A stretch of DNA of 64,000 bases from Nitrospirota bacterium (lineage in GTDB: Bacteria > Nitrospirota > UBA9217): contig JAGVOT010000017.1 in NCBI GenBank assembly GCA_020052615.1, forward strand, positions 1-64,000, written 5' to 3'. The position numbers and the translations under genes were made by a program. Below, piece after piece: positions 36,868 through 45,276 of this stretch. Each line of letters starts with the position of its first letter. Positions within the stretch are counted from its first letter, which is position 1. A model generated the notes under the pieces. It did not search any database. It worked only from the letters and a program-made list of their open reading frames with translations, and had not been told where the DNA came from.

Positions 36868-39234
36868 CTACCCGCACTTCGAGAATCCGCAGCCCCGGCA
36901 GACCGCGCACCCCTCACCGAACTCCAGGAGCCCCCCGCAATCAGGACATTCGGGGCAGAGGCCGAGATGGTTCGTATTTTCCCCGGTGGAACAATCGGAG
37001 GAAACATAGGATACCGTCGGCGTCGCCTCGGCGGTAGCCGATTTCTCTTTCTGCTTTCCGTGCCGGGGACCCATATTATCCTTGTTGTAACGCTCCAGGG
37101 CCAGGCCGATGGCATCGGGGCACGACAAGATCTGGCGCCCCATCTCGCCCCAGCCCGGGGACGGGCAGCGGATGCCCTTCACCTGCCGGATGATGGAATC
37201 GATCGACACGCCGGACCGGAGCGCCAGGGACACCATGCGGGATACGGCCTCGGACTGGCTGGAGGCGCAGCCGCCGGACTTGCCCATGGTCGAGAAGACC
37301 TCGCAGATGCCTTCCTCATCCTCATTGATGGTAATGTAGAGGTTGCCGCAGCCCGTGGGGATCTTCTGGGTGACTCCATGGGTCATGGTCGGGCGCTTTC
37401 TCGGCTTCTTTTCCTCGGCGAGCTCCGGCGAGGCCGCGGCCAGGGCCGCCAGCTGGGCCGCCTTCCGGGCCTTGTCGGTCGCTCCGGTGGACAGCACCTG
37501 CTCGTCGCGGGACCCATCGCGGTAAATGGTCACGCCCTTGCACCCGAGCTGGTAGGCGAGCATATACACCTTTTCCACGTCCTTCTGGGTGGCGCTGTGG
37601 GGGAAGTTCACGGTCTTGGACACCGCGTTGTCCGTGTACTGCTGGAAGGCGGCCTGCATGCGGATATGCCATTCGGGGCTGATGTCGTGGGCCGTGACGA
37701 AGACCCGCTGAATGTCCGCAGGGACCGATTCGATGCCCGTGCACCCGCCATGCTCGGCGATCTCCTTCATGAGGCCCTCGGAATAGATCCCCCGCTCCTT
37801 CGCCGTTTTCTCGAACACCGGGTTTACCTCGATCAGTTCGGCGCCGTCCATGACCCTCCGCAGGAACGTGAGGCCGAAGAGCGGCTCGACGCCGCTGGAG
37901 CAGCCCGCGATGATGGAAAGCGTGCCGGTAGGGGCGATGGTAGAGACCGTGGCGTTCCGCACCGGCTTCCGGCCGGGCCGGTCGTAGATGCTCCCCTTGA
38001 AGTTCGGGAACGTGCCGCGCTCGGCGGCCAATTCCTCGCTCATCTTCCGGCCTTCTTCGGTCAGGAACTGCATGACCGAGCCTCCGATACGGACCGCCTC
38101 ATCGGAGTTGTAAGGGACGCCCAACTCGAGCAGCATGTCCGAAAAGCCCATGACGCCCAGGCCGATCTTGCGGTTGGCGCGGGTGTTCTCGGAGATCTTC
38201 TCGAGGGGGTACTTGTTCACGTCGATGACGTTGTCGAGGAAATGCACGCCCTCGCGCACGGTGTGGCGGAGCTTGTCGTAGTCCACCACGGACTTTCCGT
38301 CCTTCGTCGTCACCATCCTGGCCAGATTGACGGAGCCCAGGTTGCAGGATTCGTACGGGAGGAGCGGCTGTTCGCCGCAGGGGTTCGTGGACTCCATCCT
38401 GCCCACCTGGGGCGTGGGATTGTACTGGTTGATGCGGTCCAGGAAGACGATGCCGGGATCGCCGTTCTTCCATGCCATGTTCACGATGGTATCGAAGACC
38501 TTCCTGGCCTTGAGCCGCTTGACCGTGGTCCTGCTCCGCGGCGAGACCAGGTCGTACTCCTCGTCCTTCTCCACGGCCTGCATGAAGGGATCGGTGAAGG
38601 CCACGGAGATGTTGAAGTTGTTCAGCCGGTCGCTCTGCTGCTTGCAGGTGACGAAGTCCAGGATGTCCGGGTGGTCCACCGAGAGGATGCCCATATTGGC
38701 GCCGCGACGCGTGCCGCCCTGCTTAACCGTCTCCGTGGCCGCGTCGAAGACGGTCATGAAGGAGATGGGGCCCGACGATACGCCCTTGGTGGACTTCACC
38801 ACGTCGTTCTTGGGGCGGATACGGGAAAAGGAGAAGCCGGTGCCGCCGCCGGATTTGTGAATGAGGGCCGCGTGCTTCACGGATTCGAAGATCTCGTCCA
38901 TGGAATCCCCCACGGGCAGGACGAAGCAGGCGGACAGCTGGCCCAGTTCGCGCCCGGCGTTCATCAGGGTCGGGCTGTTCGGCAGGAACTCGAGGGAGGT
39001 CATGAGCCGGTAGAACTCCCGGCCGATACGCTCGACCTCCTCGGGCTTCTTGCCGTAGGTGGCGTCTGCTGCGGCTATGGTCCGGGCGACCCGCTGGAAC
39101 ATGTCCACGGCCGTCTCCACGACGGTGCCGTCCTCGTTGCGCTTGAGGTAGCGTTTCTCCAGCACCTTCAGGCTGTTCTCGGACAGCTGAAGCCCCGCAC
39201 CAGTTGCCTTCCCCGCGGACACCGCGCTTTTCAT
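36868..39234 (-). CDS. nrdJ: Vitamin B12-dependent (class II) ribonucleotide reductase
   Basis: 788 residues. It reduces ribonucleotides to deoxyribonucleotides with adenosylcobalamin and works with or without oxygen. Visible landmarks are LEFLPNSPTLMNAG, RELGQLSACFVLPVGDSMDEI (core GQLSACFVLP), GGGTGFSFSRIRP, TRRGANMGIL, the NPCGEQPLLPYESCNLGSVN active site, and a C-terminal TSCPAT-like Cys-rich tail (CPECPDCGGLLEFGEGC, CRGCGFSKCG). The start at 39234 (MKSAVS) has GGGAGG about 8 nt upstream. The gene is monocistronic and ends at a strong terminator. Confidence 0.96.
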   Translation of the reverse strand: MKSAVSAGKATGAGLQLSENSLKVLEKRYLKRNEDGTVVETAVDMFQRVARTIAAADATYGKKPEEVERIGREFYRLMTSLEFLPNSPTLMNAGRELGQLSACFVLPVGDSMDEIFESVKHAALIHKSGGGTGFSFSRIRPKNDVVKSTKGVSSGPISFMTVFDAATETVKQGGTRRGANMGILSVDHPDILDFVTCKQQSDRLNNFNISVAFTDPFMQAVEKDEEYDLVSPRSRTTVKRLKARKVFDTIVNMAWKNGDPGIVFLDRINQYNPTPQVGRMESTNPCGEQPLLPYESCNLGSVNLARMVTTKDGKSVVDYDKLRHTVREGVHFLDNVIDVNKYPLEKISENTRANRKIGLGVMGFSDMLLELGVPYNSDEAVRIGGSVMQFLTEEGRKMSEELAAERGTFPNFKGSIYDRPGRKPVRNATVSTIAPTGTLSIIAGCSSGVEPLFGLTFLRRVMDGAELIEVNPVFEKTAKERGIYSEGLMKEIAEHGGCTGIESVPADIQRVFVTAHDISPEWHIRMQAAFQQYTDNAVSKTVNFPHSATQKDVEKVYMLAYQLGCKGVTIYRDGSRDEQVLSTGATDKARKAAQLAALAAASPELAEEKKPRKRPTMTHGVTQKIPTGCGNLYITINEDEEGICEVFSTMGKSGGCASSQSEAVSRMVSLALRSGVSIDSIIRQVKGIRCPSPGWGEMGRQILSCPDAIGLALERYNKDNMGPRHGKQKEKSATAEATPTVSYVSSDCSTGENTNHLGLCPECPDCGGLLEFGEGCAVCRGCGFSKCG

Positions 39235-39304
39235 AAATAAAGCCTCCCTAAAAAATAAATTCAAAATAAATGCGGGACGGTCATTGGTGACCGCCCCGGC
39301 TGGT

Positions 39305-39436
39305 TTACTGGACGATGCGATAGAACACGATTTGAGCGATTTTCGCGTGAAGCGTCGGCTTACCGTCGATCATACGCTGCATCTCACCTGGCTTGAAGTA
39401 GAAGTAGGGAAAACGCTCTTGAACCTGCAGATGAAT
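39305..39436 (-). CDS. Possible short ORF in the nrdJ leader
   Basis: Between the promoter and nrdJ, a frame ending at TAA 39307-39305 encodes a protein-like sequence that includes QERFPYFYFKPGEMQRMIDG and AKIAQIVFYRIVQ. No ATG, GTG or TTG precedes it up to the promoter; possible starts are ATT at 39436 or internal ATG codons at 39382 and 39373. It may be a real small protein with an unusual start, a leader peptide, or a relic. Confidence 0.35.
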   Translation of the reverse strand: MHLQVQERFPYFYFKPGEMQRMIDGKPTLHAKIAQIVFYRIVQ

Positions 39437-39464
39437 CGTATAAAATTCGGAAATAACGAAGGAA

Positions 39465-39492
39465 AGTATACCACAACATATTGTGGAGTCAA
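39465..39492 (-). promoter_or_regulatory. nrdJ promoter (sigma-70 type)
   Basis: On the minus strand TTGACT (39492-39487), a 16-bp spacer and TATACT (39470-39465). The spacer is exactly the NrdR-box palindrome. The resulting leader to nrdJ is about 220 nt; no cobalamin riboswitch was recognised in it. Confidence 0.8.
39471..39486. promoter_or_regulatory. NrdR box 1
   Basis: CCACAATATGTTGTGG on the minus strand matches the NrdR consensus (acaCwAtATaTwGtgt) at nearly every conserved place. It fills the -35/-10 spacer, so bound NrdR would block RNA polymerase. Confidence 0.8.
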
Positions 39493-39502
39493 GACTAAAC
39501 TA

Positions 39503-39518
39503 ATACCACATTTAGTCA
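39503..39518. promoter_or_regulatory. NrdR box 2
   Basis: TGACTAAATGTGGTAT on the minus strand is a weaker match to the same consensus. It is centred 32 bp (three helical turns) from box 1, the usual spacing of paired NrdR boxes. Confidence 0.6.
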
Positions 39519-39663
39519 ATTTTCATGCGGGTTTCTTGCTTCAAGCCTCACCGTACGGGCGTCAGACAAGGCTGAAAAAAGTTTAATAAAAACAGAACTC
39601 ATAAACCCCGCAACCTGTGCGGTCGCGATTGATTTGGAGCGTTACGGTCCCTTCTCTTTTCAT

Positions 39664-39700
39664 AAAAAACAGCGGCCCGAGGGGTTTACCGCTCGGGCCG
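39664..39700 (-). terminator. Rho-independent terminator
   Basis: On the minus strand CGGCCCGAG / CTCGGGCCG with a 10-nt loop, then CTG and six T. It serves the hypothetical gene ending at 39759 and isolates the nrdJ promoter. Confidence 0.88.
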
Positions 39701-39758
39701 TGGCTCGCTGACATCTTGCGTGAACTCTGGAAATGCGGAGAAGCCTGCCGACGCTGCG

Positions 39759-40205
39759 TTACCCCTTTGCACCCCGGCCGGTCGGACGGGCCGGCACCGT
39801 CCGCCACCCGGCAAGTTCGCCGACCCTGCATTGTATCACCGCCCGCTCGTCCATGCCTTTCTCGATCTTGTTGTACTTGACCAGATCATCCTTGAAGTAC
39901 ATGGGCTCGACAAAACCGCACGACACGCGCTCCACGACGCACTCCCTGCCGTCCTGCACGTCGATGATGACAAGCTGCATGTCCGGGCAGTGGGCGGTAT
40001 CGATGCGGAGCCATTCGTTGATGGCAAAATAGCGGGAACAGGACGACCAGACGCCGTTCCATCCGAAGATGCGCGCTTCGAAGGACAGCTCGCGCAATGC
40101 GAGCGAGGCATGGGACAGGTCCCAAACCGATCCGTTGGTGGGCGCAAGCCGCGCTTCAAGGCGATTGTCGGGCGACGCGATCTTCTTGTCGGTAAGAGGA
40201 CTCAT
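39759..40205 (-). CDS. Hypothetical protein (about 148 residues)
   Basis: From ATG 40205 (MSPLTDKKIASPDNRL). The mixed alpha/beta sequence includes FEARIFGWNGVWSSC, AHCPDMQLVIIDVQDGREC and CGFVEPMYFKDDLVKYNK. No domain was recognised. No good ribosome site is visible, and the frame remains open upstream to 40271, so the start is uncertain. It is followed by a clear terminator, which supports a real transcript. Confidence 0.6.
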   Translation of the reverse strand: MSPLTDKKIASPDNRLEARLAPTNGSVWDLSHASLALRELSFEARIFGWNGVWSSCSRYFAINEWLRIDTAHCPDMQLVIIDVQDGRECVVERVSCGFVEPMYFKDDLVKYNKIEKGMDERAVIQCRVGELAGWRTVPARPTGRGAKG

Positions 40206-40329
40206 AGGCGGCAACAAGGTTGTAATGGAAATGAATACGGACACTATACAGCGGGAACCGAGGGTTGTCAATAATTAGTTGTTTTGAACCATTATTATTG
40301 CGATTCAGTTTTTATCGGAAGGACAATGT

Positions 40330-40740
40330 TCAGGCCGGCAGCCTCCTCTTCAGGAACAGCCCCAACGCCTTGTCGGAATACTTGATGTGGTTGATCAGCC
40401 AGTCGACGACCAGCTGCTGCGTATCCTCGGTGATCCGGGGGGTGATACCCTCAAGGAACAGGCGGTCCCTGAGCCGCATGAAGGTCTTCACGAACTGATC
40501 GTGCTGCGCCGTGTGCTGCACCGCATTCAGGTACCCGTACCTGGTCATGTATTTTTCTTCGACGCCGAAATGGAAGACCACGTACTCGGTCAGGTACTCG
40601 ACGGTTCTGACGAGTTCCGCCCTTGCCGAACCCTGTGCCAGCGAAGCATTTAGACTATCGACGCGCTTGAACAATTCCTTATGCTGATCATCGATCTCCT
40701 TGACGGTCGTCGAAAGGTCGGGGGTGAACTGAAGCTTCAT
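40330..40740 (-). CDS. Bacteriohemerythrin
   Basis: 136 residues, a single hemerythrin domain. The di-iron ligands are in place: His in EIDDQHKELF, His/Glu in VVFHFGVEEKYM, His/His in VQHTAQHDQF, and His/Asp in LINHIKYSDKALG. It binds O2 reversibly and may deliver or sense oxygen in a microaerobe or anaerobe. AAAGGAG lies 9-10 nt before the ATG. Confidence 0.95.
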   Translation of the reverse strand: MKLQFTPDLSTTVKEIDDQHKELFKRVDSLNASLAQGSARAELVRTVEYLTEYVVFHFGVEEKYMTRYGYLNAVQHTAQHDQFVKTFMRLRDRLFLEGITPRITEDTQQLVVDWLINHIKYSDKALGLFLKRRLPA

Positions 40741-40886
40741 GGACGGTGGTCTCCTTTCCCGACCGTCCCGCTTAATACAGGACCTGATCGGTCCCGCATA
40801 GAATAGCCGAAGTCCCCATGCCTGTCAAGTGGAGATTTGGAGCTGCGGTCCTGGAGCGTCCTCCCCTGGCGGTGCTCGTTCAGGCG

Positions 40887-41405
40887 CTACATCTGCAGGT
40901 CGGAGAAGGTGATGAAGTTCGTGATGGCGTTCCAGAGCACACCGGCCACCTGGATGGACAGAGGAAGCGCGGCGGGAAGGAGCAGGAAAATGCCATACCG
41001 CTGCAGGAGCGGGACGGTCCCCGCGGCCGGCTGATGGACCGTGGCGAGAAGCGCGCGGTTCACCACCATTGCGAAAGGAAGGTAGATCGCGACCGTGAGC
41101 CAGAAGTTCGTCCTTACGAGAGCGAAGACCGCGATGCCGAGAAGAAATTCCAGCCAGGTGATGCTGAAGAACCTGAGCCACGGGGTTTTCGGGACCTTCC
41201 AGACGTATTTCGCGAGGAGGTGTTTTACGATCGCCGTGATGCCGAGGCCGACCAGGAACATCATGCCCAGGAGCATTGCCGTGACGAAGCATCCCACCTG
41301 GGCGGCAAAGGCCTGGGAGGGAACAAGCACGGCGGGAACGATCAGCGATGCCACGACGACGCGATCGCAGGACCTGTCTGCAGTCATCGAACGATACCTC
41401 ATCAT
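40887..41405 (-). CDS. Integral membrane protein of unknown function
   Basis: 172 residues with about five hydrophobic helices (VVVASLIVPAVLVPSQAFA, AMLLGMMFLVGLGITAIV, WLEFLLGIAVFALV, LTVAIYLPFAMVV, YGIFLLLPAALPLSIQVAG). The ATG pair at 41405/41402 follows AGGGGAGG. No family was recognised. It stands alone between the stress protein and hemerythrin genes on the same strand. Confidence 0.7.
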   Translation of the reverse strand: MMRYRSMTADRSCDRVVVASLIVPAVLVPSQAFAAQVGCFVTAMLLGMMFLVGLGITAIVKHLLAKYVWKVPKTPWLRFFSITWLEFLLGIAVFALVRTNFWLTVAIYLPFAMVVNRALLATVHQPAAGTVPLLQRYGIFLLLPAALPLSIQVAGVLWNAITNFITFSDLQM

Positions 41406-41573
41406 GCCCTCCCCTGAAAGATCTCTGAACATCTGTTCAGCGATCGAAGTAGGGAAACGGTAGTTGCAGGATCGATCATGCGTGATGATAAACGGGGGGC
41501 GATCCGGTGTCAATCGAAGAGTTAAACTTGCGAGAACGCAAAGCTGTAATTTTAGCTTTTCCCTGTTCCTTTT

Positions 41574-42050
41574 CTACTCAATCACCCACACCGCGCAGTT
41601 CTTGGCCTCACGGATGAGCCTGGTCGAGGTGCTGCCGAAAAGGAACTCTTCGGTCCTGGATTTATGGTGGCGGCCCACGACAACGGTGCAGCACGAAAGA
41701 TCGCACCGCGTATCAAGGATCGCCTCGGAGAAGGACTTCTCCTCGCCCACACAGGAGCGGATGCGCACCTTCTCCGGCGGGAACCCCGCGTGGATCATGA
41801 TCTGGCGGTAGTTCTCGAGCATGCGGTTCGCCGCCTCAAGTTTCTCCTTTGTCCAGGCGATCTGCTCCTCCCCGGAATCGAAGAAGTCCTCTTCGGGCTC
41901 CGGGATGATGGAAAGGAGCGTCACGGCGAAGCCCGGGAACCCGCCCACGATGTCCGCCACGTACAGCACCGCCCGCTTCGAACTCTCCGACTCGTCCACG
42001 GCGATGAGAAAATGTTTGTCTTTCGGCTGGCTGCTGTTCTTGGTTTCCAT
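41574..42050 (-). CDS. Universal stress protein (UspA family)
   Basis: 158 residues. The N-terminal strand is HFLIAVDESESSKRAVLYV. The C-terminal nucleotide-binding motif VVGRHHKSRTEEFLFGSTS fits G-2x-G-9x-G(S/T) only in part: the first Gly is followed by basic residues. ATP binding is likely but not certain. AAAGGAG lies 7 nt before ATG 42050. Confidence 0.9.
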   Translation of the reverse strand: METKNSSQPKDKHFLIAVDESESSKRAVLYVADIVGGFPGFAVTLLSIIPEPEEDFFDSGEEQIAWTKEKLEAANRMLENYRQIMIHAGFPPEKVRIRSCVGEEKSFSEAILDTRCDLSCCTVVVGRHHKSRTEEFLFGSTSTRLIREAKNCAVWVIE

Positions 42051-42079
42051 GATACGCTCCTTTTCAGCTGTCGACATGA

Positions 42080-42170
42080 CTCCGCGTCTGATGTTTCCCC
42101 TTGTCCCCTTGTCTCCTTGTCCCCTTGTCTCCGTTGTTAATCCGCAATCCGAAATCCGCGATCCGCAATT
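42080..42170. repeat. Intergenic low-complexity repeats (CCCCTTGTC and ATCCGCAATC types)
   Basis: CCCCTTGT occurs several times in tandem with small changes (about 42096-42129), followed by a run of ATCCGCAATCCGAAATCCGC-like units (about 42139-42166). Related strings occur at about 27400, 45290 and 58630 in this window, so this is a dispersed family. Confidence 0.6.
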
Positions 42171-42173
42171 TTC

Positions 42174-43142
42174 TTACCGCCTCTCCAGTTCCTCCCGGGC
42201 CTCGCCGAGGTCCTCGAGCAGTTCCTCTGTCGTCTCGTAATACACCTGCGCCCCTGCGGAAAAATGCATGAGCACCCGGTTCAGCAACGTAGGAATGTAG
42301 GGGTAGACCTTTTTCAGATTGGCGACGCGGTTGTGGAACACGATGTTCACATCGTCCGAGCTCAGCCGGTCCAGGATGCCGGGCGCCTGGGTGAGCAGGC
42401 GGTTCGTGGTCACGTCGCCCCGGCCGGTGATGAACACAAGGATGTTCCCCAGGCCGAAGAGGTCGTAGGCGAACCGGCTCTCACCGTGGCGATAGTTGAA
42501 ATCGTAATCGATCCACCGGTACCGTCCGGTCGTCTCGTCCTTGATGAGGTGGTCGCGCCGGATGTCGCCGTGCTTCTCGCCGCTCTGGTGGAGGAAGCGG
42601 ATCGCCTCGACGATGCCGACATACTCATCGAGCACGAGGGGGAAGTGGTTATAGAAGAAGTCCTCATGGTCCGAGCCGAGCAGGGGGGTGATCTGGGAGA
42701 GCGTCCTGCCGTGGATGTAGTCGAGAATGCGAAGCGGGTGGCCGGCGGAGTCCTGTTCTGTCGTCCCCTGCATGAAGTCCGCCCTGCCGCGGACCAGTTC
42801 CAGGATCCGGGCCTCTTTCTGGGGGCTCCGCACGCAATCGAACACGAGGTTCCCGATCCGTGCCTCGAAGCGCTCCCTGAAGACCCATTTCAGGACCTTC
42901 ATTTCGCCGGTCAGGAGGTCGATCGCGCGCTTGACCCAGAATTTCTGCTCATCTTCGAGCCCGAACCTGCCCTCCCGCTCATTGTTCCGGACAAAGTACG
43001 GCACGCCTCCCAGGATGACCACGTCGTCGTAGTCCACGCGGAAGAAGTCCGAGGTGTCCTTCACCTGGACCCTCTTCGGGACGCGGTCCGGGGACACCCA
43101 TTTCCGCACCATGCCGCGGAGGTCCTTTTCGGTGAAATCCAT
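42174..43142 (-). CDS. Protein kinase-fold protein (lipopolysaccharide-kinase/RIO-like)
   Basis: 322 residues from ATG 43142. Kinase landmarks are present: HGRTLSQITPLL hinge area, the catalytic-loop-like sequence SGEKHGDIRRDHLI (HGDIRxxH, as in APH/LPS kinases) and the metal-binding segment YRWIDYDFNY in place of DFG. The Lys/Glu region is around KVLKWVFRERFEARIG. Substrate unknown. A TGGTATAAT extended -10 at 43175-43167 places the mRNA start only a few bases from another ATG at 43157, so initiation may be leaderless there. Confidence 0.75.
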   Translation of the reverse strand: MDFTEKDLRGMVRKWVSPDRVPKRVQVKDTSDFFRVDYDDVVILGGVPYFVRNNEREGRFGLEDEQKFWVKRAIDLLTGEMKVLKWVFRERFEARIGNLVFDCVRSPQKEARILELVRGRADFMQGTTEQDSAGHPLRILDYIHGRTLSQITPLLGSDHEDFFYNHFPLVLDEYVGIVEAIRFLHQSGEKHGDIRRDHLIKDETTGRYRWIDYDFNYRHGESRFAYDLFGLGNILVFITGRGDVTTNRLLTQAPGILDRLSSDDVNIVFHNRVANLKKVYPYIPTLLNRVLMHFSAGAQVYYETTEELLEDLGEAREELERR

Positions 43143-43166
43143 GTTTCCCGAGGCCATCACATTATG

Positions 43167-43175
43167 ATTATACCA
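43167..43175 (-). promoter_or_regulatory. Extended -10 promoter of the kinase-fold gene
   Basis: TGGTATAAT on the minus strand (TGn plus a perfect TATAAT) with no clear -35. Predicted transcription start is near 43160. Confidence 0.65.
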
Positions 43176-43275
43176 GTTCCCCGGTTCGGAGTGGCGAGTG
43201 GGAGTGATGCTTTTGAAAACGTTTCCTCGTGACTCTTTATCTATCCGGCCGGCAAACAAAATCTTTTTAGCTGTC

Positions 43276-43357
43276 TTTGCGAGCGCAGCGAAGCAATCTC
43301 GCAGCCTGTAACTGAGCGGATAAACGAGATCGCCGCGTCGCTCCGCTCCTCGCAATG
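43276..43357. repeat. Dispersed palindromic element (TTGCGAG...CTCGCAA type)
   Basis: TTTGCGAGCGCAGCGAAGCA and its imperfect inverse ending CTCCGCTCCTCGCAATGACC bracket a short centre. This element (TCATTGCGAGGAGC...AAGCAATCTC) is widely dispersed in intergenic DNA of Nitrospirota, Chloroflexi and deltaproteobacteria, from general knowledge. Confidence 0.65.
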
Positions 43358-43433
43358 ACCGCAGAGGGGACGGAATAGCAGGACTTTCGTTCATCACTCC
43401 GCATTCCGCACTCCTCACTTGACACGTTTTCTC

Positions 43434-43470
43434 TTGACTTTTCAGGGAAATAACGCTAATTTTCGTTATT
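43434..43470 (+). promoter_or_regulatory. Promoter and operator-like palindrome upstream of scpA
   Basis: TTGACT (43434-43439), 17-bp spacer, TAATTT (43457-43462). A perfect inverted repeat AATAACG (43449-43455) / CGTTATT (43464-43470) overlaps the -10 and start point. Confidence 0.55.
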
Positions 43471-43513
43471 CTATCGTCTGAACGCCCCGGATGCGCCGCG
43501 GGGGAAGGAACTC

Positions 43514-44266
43514 ATGTCGTATCATGTAAAACTCGAGATCTTCGAAGGTCCCATGGACCTTCTCCTCCACCTCATCAAGAAGCACGAACTTGACATCTAC
43601 GACATCCCCATCGCACCCATCACGCGGCAATACCTCGAATATCTGGAGCTCATGAAAAGCCTCGATATGGAGATCGCCGGTGATTTCCTCGTCATGGCCT
43701 CCACGCTCACCCACATCAAGTCCAAAATGCTTCTGCCGCCGCCCGAGAATCCCGACGACGACGACGAGGGAGTGGATCCCCGTGCCGAGCTCATCAGGCG
43801 GCTGCTGGAGTACAAACGGTTCAAGGACGCCGCTGCGTCGCTGGAGCAGCGGGAGAACGACTGGGCCAAGGTCTATACCCGCGAGACCGAGGTGACGCCC
43901 GAGCTCCCGCCCGACGACCAGCCGCTCCTGTTCGACTTCCATCTCTTCGATCTGCTCGCCGCGCTGAAGGACGTCCTGAACCGCGCGCCCGACGCCGGCA
44001 TCGAGATCACGGCCGAGGCCGTTTCCATCACCGACAAGATCGCCACCATCCTTGCCCGCCTCGAATCGGTGGACAGTCTGCTCTTCGCGGACCTCTTCGA
44101 CGTGAGCACCACCAAGGCGCACATCATCGCCACCTTCATGGCGCTCCTGGAGCTCATGAAGAACCGTATCGTGCGGGCGGTCCAGATCGAGCAGTTCGGC
44201 GCCATCCGGCTCATGAAGGCCGTGACCGAGGACACACCGGTGGAGCAGTACAAGATCGACATGTAA
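43514..44266 (+). CDS. scpA: Segregation and condensation protein A
   Basis: 250 residues, the kleisin of the bacterial condensin Smc-ScpAB. The N-terminal signature YHVKLEIFEGPMDLLLHLIK and HELDIYDIPIAPITRQYLEY are clear, as is MASTLTHIKSKMLLPPPE. A C-terminal winged helix (about 190-250) should contact the Smc head. The start has AAGGAA 4 nt upstream. scpB follows after one intervening gene. Confidence 0.95.
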   Translation: MSYHVKLEIFEGPMDLLLHLIKKHELDIYDIPIAPITRQYLEYLELMKSLDMEIAGDFLVMASTLTHIKSKMLLPPPENPDDDDEGVDPRAELIRRLLEYKRFKDAAASLEQRENDWAKVYTRETEVTPELPPDDQPLLFDFHLFDLLAALKDVLNRAPDAGIEITAEAVSITDKIATILARLESVDSLLFADLFDVSTTKAHIIATFMALLELMKNRIVRAVQIEQFGAIRLMKAVTEDTPVEQYKIDM

Positions 44267-44285
44267 GCTACGGCAGCACGTCTTT

Positions 44286-44389
44286 ACCACGAATTACACG
44301 AATGATACGAATGTCACGAATAAGAGCCTGCCGAGGAGACAAGAACAGGAAGTTATTCGTGTAATTCGTCCATTCGTGTCATACGTGGT
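44286..44389. repeat. Imperfect inverted repeat of the ACGAAT/ATTCGT type
   Basis: ACCACGAATTACACGAATGA (44286 on) is mirrored by a run of ATTCGTG units ending in ACGTGGT at 44389. The same style of sequence recurs near 45340-45390. Such ATTCGTGT elements are dispersed intergenic repeats. They lie in the gap between scpA and the HEAT-repeat gene. Confidence 0.6.
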
Positions 44390-44436
44390 CATGATTTTCG
44401 ATTCTGTGGTATTCATCCTTGATCAATTCGAGCCCT

Positions 44437-45276
44437 ATGGACATCAAAGCCCTTGCCCGTGAAAAGAAGTTCGGCGAAATGGAGACCGCGGTCTACGCCG
44501 ACCGGTCCCTCGTCGGACAGCTCGTGGAGCTCCTGGCCGAGAAGGACGGCGACGTGCGCACCGGCGTCCTGAACGTCCTGTCCCGCGTCGGGTTCGACTA
44601 TCCCAAGGACACGCGGCCCTACATTGACCGGCTCATCGCCCTCATGGACGAAGCCGATCCCTTCGTGAAGATCGACGCGGCGAACGCCGTTGGCAATCTC
44701 GCCTACCGGTACGAGGACGCTTCGTCGAAGGCCGTGCCGAAGCTCAGGACCCTGCTTGACCACGAGGCAAGCCTGGTGCGGCAGGAGGCAGCCTACGCCC
44801 TGGGGAACATCGGCTTCTCTTTCATCGAGCTGGTCAAGGACCAGACGCCCCGGCTGATCACCATGCTGGAGTCGGGCGACGACGACGAGCGGGAGGCGGC
44901 GGCCCACGCCCTGGGCAAGCTCGGCATCATCGAGCCGCAGATGATTCGCGGCATCCTGCCCAAGCTGATCGAGGTCCTGGAGTTCTCGAAGGAGGCGTCC
45001 TGCGGCGGTGTGCTCTTCGCCCTGGGAGCCATCGGCCTGCATTACCCCAAGGAAGTGGCGGACCTGGTGCCCCGGCTGATCAAGTACCTCGACAGCGGCC
45101 ATCCCAACGCCGTAAAGAACGCCATCGCGGCCCTGGGGAACATCGGCAGCTCGAATCCCGCTGCCGTGAAGGACGCCCTCCCGCTGATCCGGAAGCACCT
45201 GGACAGCACCGACCTCGACGTGAAGATGAACGCCAAGGTCGCGCTGGGCAGGCTGGGCGATCCGGCGGGAATGTGA
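44437..45276 (+). CDS. HEAT-repeat protein
   Basis: 279 residues, built of about seven HEAT/armadillo-like helical repeats (VKIDAANAVGNLAYRYEDAS, LVRQEAAYALGNIGFSF, EREAAAHALGKLGI, AVKNAIAALGNIGSSNP, VKMNAKVALGRLGDP). These form a curved protein-binding scaffold. Placed between scpA and scpB, it might bind the condensin; bacterial condensins lack HEAT subunits while eukaryotic ones have them, which makes the position noteworthy. No clear ribosome site was found; an upstream TTG at 44419 is an alternative. Confidence 0.85.
   Translation: MDIKALAREKKFGEMETAVYADRSLVGQLVELLAEKDGDVRTGVLNVLSRVGFDYPKDTRPYIDRLIALMDEADPFVKIDAANAVGNLAYRYEDASSKAVPKLRTLLDHEASLVRQEAAYALGNIGFSFIELVKDQTPRLITMLESGDDDEREAAAHALGKLGIIEPQMIRGILPKLIEVLEFSKEASCGGVLFALGAIGLHYPKEVADLVPRLIKYLDSGHPNAVKNAIAALGNIGSSNPAAVKDALPLIRKHLDSTDLDVKMNAKVALGRLGDPAGM

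Noticed and set aside
36967-39240. A 757-codon open frame on the plus strand opposite nrdJ
   Set aside because: It is the antisense shadow of a high-GC, strongly biased gene; its translation is Arg/His/Gly-rich with no family resemblance. Similar shadows opposite the cusB/cusA genes (50058-52835) and the SerA and aminotransferase genes were rejected for the same reason.
39235-39464. Cobalamin riboswitch in the nrdJ leader
   Set aside because: No B12-box-like conserved sequence was found; regulation by NrdR explains the promoter architecture.
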